Shown in pieces: positions 9,387 through 14,183 of a stretch of 14,183 bases of DNA. The notes beneath the pieces were generated by a model. It made no database searches. It was not told where the DNA came from and worked only from the letters and a program-made list of their open reading frames with translations. Positions within the stretch are counted from its first letter, which is position 1. Each line of letters opens with the position of its first letter. This DNA comes from Gryganskiella cystojenkinii (lineage: Eukaryota; Mortierellomycota; Mortierellomycetes; Mortierellales; Mortierellaceae): contig JAAAIG010000940.1 in the NCBI GenBank assembly GCA_015852425.1, forward strand, positions 1 to 14,183, in the 5' to 3' direction. Position numbers and translations under genes: made by a program.

Positions 9387-10186
9387 AGTCCGATATTTTT
9401 GCCAGGATCGATCGGTGTGGAAAAGGATAAAATATGGGATGGCATCAGGTGCGATGAGAGAGTTGAAAAGTTTATGCGAGGCATTTTTTTGTTTTTAAAG
9501 AAGAAAGAAAATCTTGAGGTGAGTTTTACTGTGCGTGCTACACACCTTGCGTGACAAGTTAACACGGGCGATGTGAGAGGGGCCACGCGATGTATTTGTT
9601 TTTAGGATCGAGTCGGAAGTAAACTCTGTCGCCGAAGGCGATAAATTTGGCTGTTACTGGAGTTGGAGAGAGCTACCCGATCTAGTATGGTTTCTTGAAA
9701 GTGGTGGGAGTGGGACCAATGTTGATTCCAGATACCCAAAGCGATTGCTCAGACTAGTTGCGGCAGCGAGAGTATGCTGTTGGGTTTCATGGTGATCCGA
9801 GGAAGAGTCGTTGACATGCGATTGGTCGGACCAGATGGGGTTGACCTTTTATTCAGCCAGCGTATCTTGCCATGCTATCGAGGTAACCGAAAAGTGTTCC
9901 TGGTCCTCAATCTCGTCGCACCCAGGGCTCAGTGGGGAAGAGCAAGTTCTTGGCATCATCTGGAGGAGGGTATTGCAGCTCATCTTAGAGCCCGACATAC
10001 ATACAGATTGCGATAAATATTATACAATTATAAAAGTTTAAACAAAGGAAAGATATCAGTATTTTCATAAGCAAGAGAAATGCTGAGCAAAGCCATGGGT
10101 ACGCGCTGGTCCTGATAAGAAAACAAGTGCAGCAACATAATTTTTTTTTTTTCGAATTAGACTAAACCCGAGGGTAGAGATAGGTT
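9387..10186. other. spacer with interrupted frames on both strands, possible pseudogene
   Basis: No intact gene is visible. On the + strand one frame from about 9604 to 10041 is open except for a TGA near 9790. On the - strand one frame from about 10003 down to 9497 is interrupted by only two TAA codons and reads polar and Ser/His/Gln-rich (for example SDQSHVNDSSSDHHETQQHT). The - strand composition looks more protein-like to me, but there is no recognisable domain and no good splice pair to remove its stops. A 5-bp hairpin, TCGCCGAAGGCGA, lies at 9629-9641, and a run of twelve T at 10141-10152. Confidence 0.3.
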
Positions 10187-10192
10187 TTTAAT
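10187..10192 (-). terminator. ATTAAA-type polyadenylation signal of the secreted-protein gene
   Basis: Read on the - strand, ATTAAA lies 40 nt after the TAG stop at 10234-10232. It is preceded by a run of sixteen T (A16 on the + strand at 10208-10223). ATTAAA is the commonest variant of AATAAA. Confidence 0.35.
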
Positions 10193-10207
10193 GCATATTA
10201 TAAAACC

Positions 10208-10223
10208 AAAAAAAAAAAAAAAA
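10208..10223 (+). repeat. A16 homopolymer
   Basis: Sixteen consecutive A on the + strand, beginning 8 bases beyond the stop codon of the - strand secreted-protein gene. It is in the expected 3'UTR of that gene, where it reads as T16. Because the gene keeps an intron, the tract is not good evidence for retroposition. Confidence 0.8.
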
Positions 10224-10231
10224 GGTCGCGA

Positions 10232-10610
10232 CTAGGTGACATAGCAGTTCTGACGCGAAAAATCCTTCTCCTTGCTGCTGTGTGTGGCAAATGAGGGTAA
10301 GGGTGGTCCATTTTCGCTTGATGTGTAGCAGCTATACTTGCCCTGTTTCGCGGGACGATGCATTGAGATTGACAGCGTCTGAATTGGAGCAAAGGTAATG
10401 CGTTGTCGCACGGGACAAGACAATTTAATTTATTAGCTTGATTTGCTCATGGATTAGGAGCACCAGTACAGCATTCTTGGCAATTTGCATTGGTGCCCAC
10501 TTATTTCCGGTGTAGCAGTCGACCAACGCAGAGATCTCGTCTGGCTCACTGTCTGCCATGTCTGCAGCACTTCCTGCAATTGACACGGATAACAGCAGTA
10601 GGAACCTCAT
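10232..10610 (-). CDS. small secreted protein with three Cys-Tyr motifs, two exons
   Basis: Exon 1 starts at ATG 10610 and encodes a clear signal peptide (MRFLLLLSVSIAGSAAD, cleavage probably near residue 16). An acidic segment and DCYTGNKW follow. Exon 2 is 10378-10232, entered through TTTGCTCCAATTCAG, and reads to a TAG with SCYTS and NCYVT. The exon 1 donor is uncertain: GTACTG after 10470 or GTGCTC after 10464. Both are phase 0 and give 95 or 97 aa, and a branch-like CTAAT lies in the intron. Unspliced, exon 1 would instead end as a 61-aa product. The three cysteines (about 32, 64-66 and 92-94) each precede a tyrosine; an odd number leaves one unpaired or permits dimer formation. I do not recognise the family. 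It could be an extracellular or effector-like peptide. The weak donor also allows a recently damaged gene, because a shifted frame near 10470 reads CQECCTGAPNP. Confidence 0.5.
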
Positions 10611-10930
10611 CGCTAGTACAGTATTCTCTGAAGTTCAGAAGTAGACCTGAGATAACGATAAAGACTCTGTTAATATAGAAGACAAGAGAGTGTAGCATAA
10701 AGAGAAGACTGAAACGAAGAAAAGGCGAGAAAAAAAGATAATAGAGCCATCATGTATTGCGGGGGAAGAGCTGCTACCTGTAAAGGTAGGCAACAATGAG
10801 GATGAGAACTGTCACTTCTATGTCCTTCTAGATCCTAGGAGAGAGGGAGTGAGAGTTACGTGCGTCACTTACGTGTGGAGGGTGCTGAAGAAGAGCAGAG
10901 AAAGAAAAGAAGAGTAGAGAAAGAAGTAGT
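10611..10930 (-). promoter_or_regulatory. CT-rich promoter and 5' leader of the secreted-protein gene
   Basis: On the - strand this stretch is pyrimidine-rich (purine-rich on +), with a TATA-like CTATATTAAC about 70 bases upstream of the ATG. A GTAAGT donor (10872-10867) and a CCTTTACAG acceptor (ending 10778) define a possible 95-nt 5'UTR intron. Transcript evidence is not available, so the intron is an inference from the splice motifs. Confidence 0.35.
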
Positions 10931-11691
10931 TGCTGTCGAGTGGAAGAGAATGTAATTCAATCATTAATTTGATTACAAATGACTGACATGGCAAGTAGTA
11001 CTGCTGTGTACGAGACAAGAGGGAGAGTCAAAACGATTAAATTCCTTGCATTTCGTGGGTGGGGAGTGGGGAAATAAAATGACGAGGAAGGTCCAGACTA
11101 TTTATATCCAAGGGACTGACGATAACAAAGGCGGTGATCTAGATCAAGGGCATACTGAAAAGGGATACTGGAAAAAGGAAGGACAACAGGAAAAGGCGAA
11201 AGGAAACTGTAGGTGCTGCAAGTCGGACTGGGCAAGAACACACACTGGAGACGGGAGACAACACCAAGGTACGGTATTAGGGACAGATCGTTGAACAAAA
11301 TCAAAGGGTAACGTCGGCGGACAACCTCAACAGATATGTCAGTCCTTGGCGTCAAAGGACAACATCAAGGGATGGGAGAGATCAAGGACGGGAATATTCA
11401 ATGATAAGAAACCGAAGAATCGAAAATTCTAGGGGTTGTAAAACAAGGGATCGATAAAATCACGCAGTTGCGAACTAGCACGACGCCGAGATTATTTTTT
11501 TCTGGTTTAATGATGAGATGAGAAATGATTTGTTACTAGCTAAATGGTATGGAACTGTTACATGCAATGCGATATAAGTAGGGTAAGACTGGGAGCGAGA
11601 GCGATGGAGGGTGAACAGGTGAAACAGAATGCAAAATGTTGTAAAATGAAGAGAGAGTGGGGAATGACGAAAGCAGCTCTTGGGCGACCCT
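10931..11691. other. intergenic spacer with a degenerate GACAACAxCAAGG repeat
   Basis: No convincing gene: an open frame near 11079-11294 is Lys/Gly-rich and lacks conserved-looking segments or a good context. Loose copies of GACAACAxCAAGG occur at about 11181 (GGACAACAGG), 11257 (GACAACACCAAGG), 11293 (GAACAAAATCAAAGGG), 11319 (GGACAACCTCAACAG) and 11357 (GGACAACATCAAGG). The part next to 11691 is the expected 3'UTR of LTV1; I see no canonical AATAAA there on the - strand. Confidence 0.4.
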
Positions 11692-13961
11692 TTAGTCGAT
11701 ATGAGTAACACCATGACCCTTCTTCAAGTTCTTCATCACCTTCTCCTGACGGTTCTTTTCGGAAGCGAACGCTGTCTTGGTCGCCTTCTTAGTCTCGCGT
11801 CTCATCTTCTTTTCTTGCTTGATTGCTTCCTTACGGGCCTTCTTTTCTTCCTTGGTCTCAGTCTTGTTGCGCTTCACGCCCAAGTTCTCGGATTCAGCCT
11901 CAGATCCCGAGAACTCATCCTCGTCCTCAAAGTCATCGTCGCTACCATCGCCACGTTCAGCTTCCCGTTGGGCTTGAAGGGCGGCCTCCTCGAGTTCACG
12001 GTGCTTGGCCAGAGCCTTTTTGGAGAGTACTTCGGTCACGACGGGCATACCGGTCTTGGGATCGATGTGTATCCTGCGTCGAGACTGGTTCTCCTTGATC
12101 ATACCGGGGTGGTTGTCCAAGTTGGAGTATGTGCCTATTTCGGTTCAAATTGTAAGAGGGCACAGTAATGATTAGTTGAATGTTGATCGATAAAAGAAAA
12201 CACCGCAAAAGATCGAGATCGGAAATGATAAATATGATAACAAAAAGCAAAGTCCACAAAAAATCCCCCTCCTTTCCCTTCACCAAAATACTTACTCAAA
12301 ATAGTCTGGACATCCCAAGAGTCCCGAAGACGCTCTGCACGACTCCTGAAATCAGTCTGCAACTCTGTCGCCATATCCTCCTCCAAATTCTTCTTGGGCC
12401 TTCTCGTACCACCCACAGTCGTGGCCACAGAACCGACCTCGGCAGAATCATCCAACAACATGGCCCGACGAATCGTCGACAACTTGTCCACACCAGTCTC
12501 GCCCTCCAATTTGGGCACCAATTTAGAACCTACGACTTCATAAGCATCCAGTTCCTTCATCGACTTGAGTGCATACTTCCTGGTAATCTCTTCAGCCCGG
12601 TCATCCAGACTGATATCCGTGTCCATGTCCTCGAAATCCGCGTCCGTCAAGACAATACCCCGAGCTCCCTGGGCAAGATCATCGTCGTCCGAGTCCGAGT
12701 CCTCAGCATACTCCTTCTCCATCTCATCGAAAGCCTCGTCAAGATTCGTCAAGCCCTTGTTACGGAACATGGCCGAGGAGGACATTGAGAATGTTGAAGC
12801 AGAAGGTCTTGAGATGCCGGAGCGACGGTCCTGATCATCTGACCACTCATCATCCGAGCCCTCAAAATCATCATCCGAGTCGGCACCTCCGCGTTTAGCC
12901 TTGAACTTTGCGAATTCAGCCTTCCAAGACTTTTCGTAATCATCCTCCTCATCGTCCTCGTCGTCATCCTCATCATCAGAGCCAGCGTCCCGCGTGGGCA
13001 TCTTGCCGTCAATGATATCGTACTTGGGGTTCTTGTATTTTGTGACCGTCTCCTCATCGACTTGATCCGCATCGATGGTATCAAAGAAATCCTCGCCAAC
13101 CTCCTCATCCACAAACTCCTCATCCTCCAACGCCTCCAAAACTTCACGGAGATCCTGATCCATGTCTGGGTTCAAACCCTCGGGCATCGCAGACTGATAG
13201 ACATCCTCGAACGTCAACTCGTTGTAAGACTGGAAGACGCCCGAGGGCATCTTCAAGCCCTTTTTCGTTGGTTTTGACGATACTGAAGGTTCTCTGGACA
13301 TCTCCTCAGCGGCAGCCTCGTCCGTGAACTGAATGCCCTTGGGTGCTGTCGAGGCCGATTGTTTGGTCTTGGCAGGGACAAAGACACTGTCGGAGGCCTG
13401 ACCAATCTCTCGCATGTGTTGACTGTAATCATAAGCACCCTCGTTGAACTCCTTGTCTGTCCATCCGAACAAAGCCGCTTGACCGATCGTCCTATTATAC
13501 CGTAGAGAATAAATGTCCTCGTTAGTCAGCGTTTTGCATGTTTGAATCAAAGGGGTCAACGAGACTAACAGGATCGCAATCCGAACAACGACTTACTCGT
13601 CCTTCTTGTTGCCGAGGGTATGTTTATGATCTGCCTTCAAATAATGACTGGCACCGGCGGTGATACCGCCCTTGGGGGCCTCGATCAACTCGACCTCTTC
13701 TACTTCACGGTCATAGGTACCATAGTTGATCCCGTCCTTGTCTCCCTTTTCGCCCCAGATATCGCTGTCGCCGTCCGAGGAATAGTCTTCATCGAATTCT
13801 TCCTTGGGGGTGGGGACTTTTCCTACAAGGTTGGCGGGAATGACTTCTTTGAGGACTCGTTGAGGTGCGGATTCGTCTCTGGAAAGAGGGTCTCGTTGAG
13901 AACGATGGACGAGATGGAAGTGACGGGCGTTCTTGCGGTCGATGAATTGTTTCTTTCCCAT
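11692..13961 (-). CDS. LTV1: LTV1, 40S ribosomal subunit assembly factor
   Basis: Exons on the - strand are 13961-13597, 13491-12296 and 12134-11692, joined in matching phase (667 aa). Introns are 105 and 161 nt with GTAAGT donors and TAATAG/AAATAG acceptors. The N-terminus (MGKKQFIDRKNARHFHLVHR, then SQRDPL) is the conserved LTV1 start. Later come MFRNKGLTNLDEAFDEMEKEY (in two parts, about residues 377-397), the splice-restored STYSNLDNHPGMI, and a Lys/Arg-rich tail (KKARKEAIKQEKKMRRETKK). In yeast and animals Ltv1 binds the head of pre-40S particles with Rps3, Rps20 and Enp1 and is released after phosphorylation by casein kinase 1 (Hrr25 in yeast). The protein is longer than yeast or human LTV1 (about 460-475 aa). 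The excess is mostly acidic Asp/Glu/Ser stretches, including DDEDDDEDDEEDDYEKSWKA. It has no visible defect. Confidence 0.93.
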
Positions 13962-14183
13962 GGTGTGATGTTATATATGGATTGGGAGTGAAGGGGGAGA
14001 AAGAAGAGCGAAGGGAGGGAAAGGAAAGGAGGCTGGAGTGTTGTTGTTCGCTTCCTTGTTGTTATGAATGAATGAAGATAAGGCTGATGGATGTAATGTT
14101 CCAAGAAGGAGGAGTGAGCTTCGTTCAGGTTTTGGACCGCAGTGATAGGCAGAGGAGCAACCAAAGAAGAAGGGGCACAAAAA
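13962..14183 (-). promoter_or_regulatory. CT-rich promoter and 5'UTR of LTV1
   Basis: On the - strand the sequence upstream of the ATG is strongly pyrimidine-rich (CCTCCTTTCCTTTCCCTCCC), with a TATATAAC string about 10-20 bases before the start codon. CT-rich leaders are common in fungal ribosome-biogenesis and housekeeping genes. The TATA-like string is too close to the ATG to be an ordinary TATA box unless the leader is very short. The window ends before any upstream gene is visible. Confidence 0.4.

Noticed and set aside
10208..10223. A16 tract as the tail of a retroposed gene
   Set aside because: It lies 3' of the neighbouring - strand gene but reads as T there. That gene retains an intron, and no target duplication is visible.
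11046..11294. Open frame, Lys/Gly-rich
   Set aside because: It has no ATG at the frame start, no patterned segments, and overlaps degenerate GACAACA repeats.
11680..12168. Long open frame on the + strand, 162 codons, hydrophobic
   Set aside because: It is antisense to LTV1 exon 3; its Leu-rich content is the complement of the Lys/Glu-rich LTV1 tail.
12180..12788. Open frame on the + strand, 202 codons
   Set aside because: It lies opposite LTV1 exon 2 and intron 2, with no recognisable motif. The LTV1 frame explains the region.
1..14183. CRISPR array, tRNA, rRNA or bacterial operon
   Set aside because: I saw no regularly spaced identical repeats, no cloverleaf with an intact T-loop, no rRNA-like blocks and no Shine-Dalgarno-led gene chain. 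The spliced genes indicate a eukaryote.

Overview
This window looks like nuclear DNA from an early-diverging fungus, most likely a Mortierella-type mould (Mortierellaceae). The reasons are intron-rich genes with short GT-AG introns (76-161 nt, GTAAGT-like donors), CT-rich promoters, a fungal LTV1 gene, and a large WD40/ion-transport protein of a kind I associate with expanded families in these fungi. Nothing suggests a bacterial or organellar source. All names come from reading translations by eye, with no database search.

Layout. Positions 1-2100 are accessory and decayed: a possible remnant of an EF-hand/membrane protein (43-378), a broken LINE reverse-transcriptase C-terminus (745-1405), and a roughly 490-bp MITE-like element with 21-bp imperfect inverted ends (1529-2018) inside further degenerate repeats. 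Positions 2259-2640 hold repeats and a CT-rich promoter-like tract. A possible small three-exon gene (2658-3162) follows. The centrepiece is a 15-exon gene (3299-9352, + strand) modelled at 1613 aa. It has an N-terminal domain I cannot name, a WD40-like region, a TRP-like six-helix pore domain and a coiled-coil tail. An AATAAA signal lies 29 nt after its stop. Positions 9387-10186 contain no convincing gene, only interrupted frames on both strands. At 10232-10610 (- strand) is a two-exon small secreted protein with three Cys-Tyr motifs. A purine-rich and repeat-bearing spacer (10611-11691) separates it from LTV1 (11692-13961, - strand, three exons, 667 aa), a 40S ribosome assembly factor. Its CT-rich promoter reaches the right edge.

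Functional links. I see no operon-like or shared pathway. LTV1 is housekeeping; the channel-like protein is probably a lineage-expanded membrane sensor; the secreted peptide is an accessory-type gene. The left part is a transposon-decay zone. The most unusual object is the WD40/TRP-like fusion with its unnamed N-terminal domain. I found no convincing multi-gene undescribed system.
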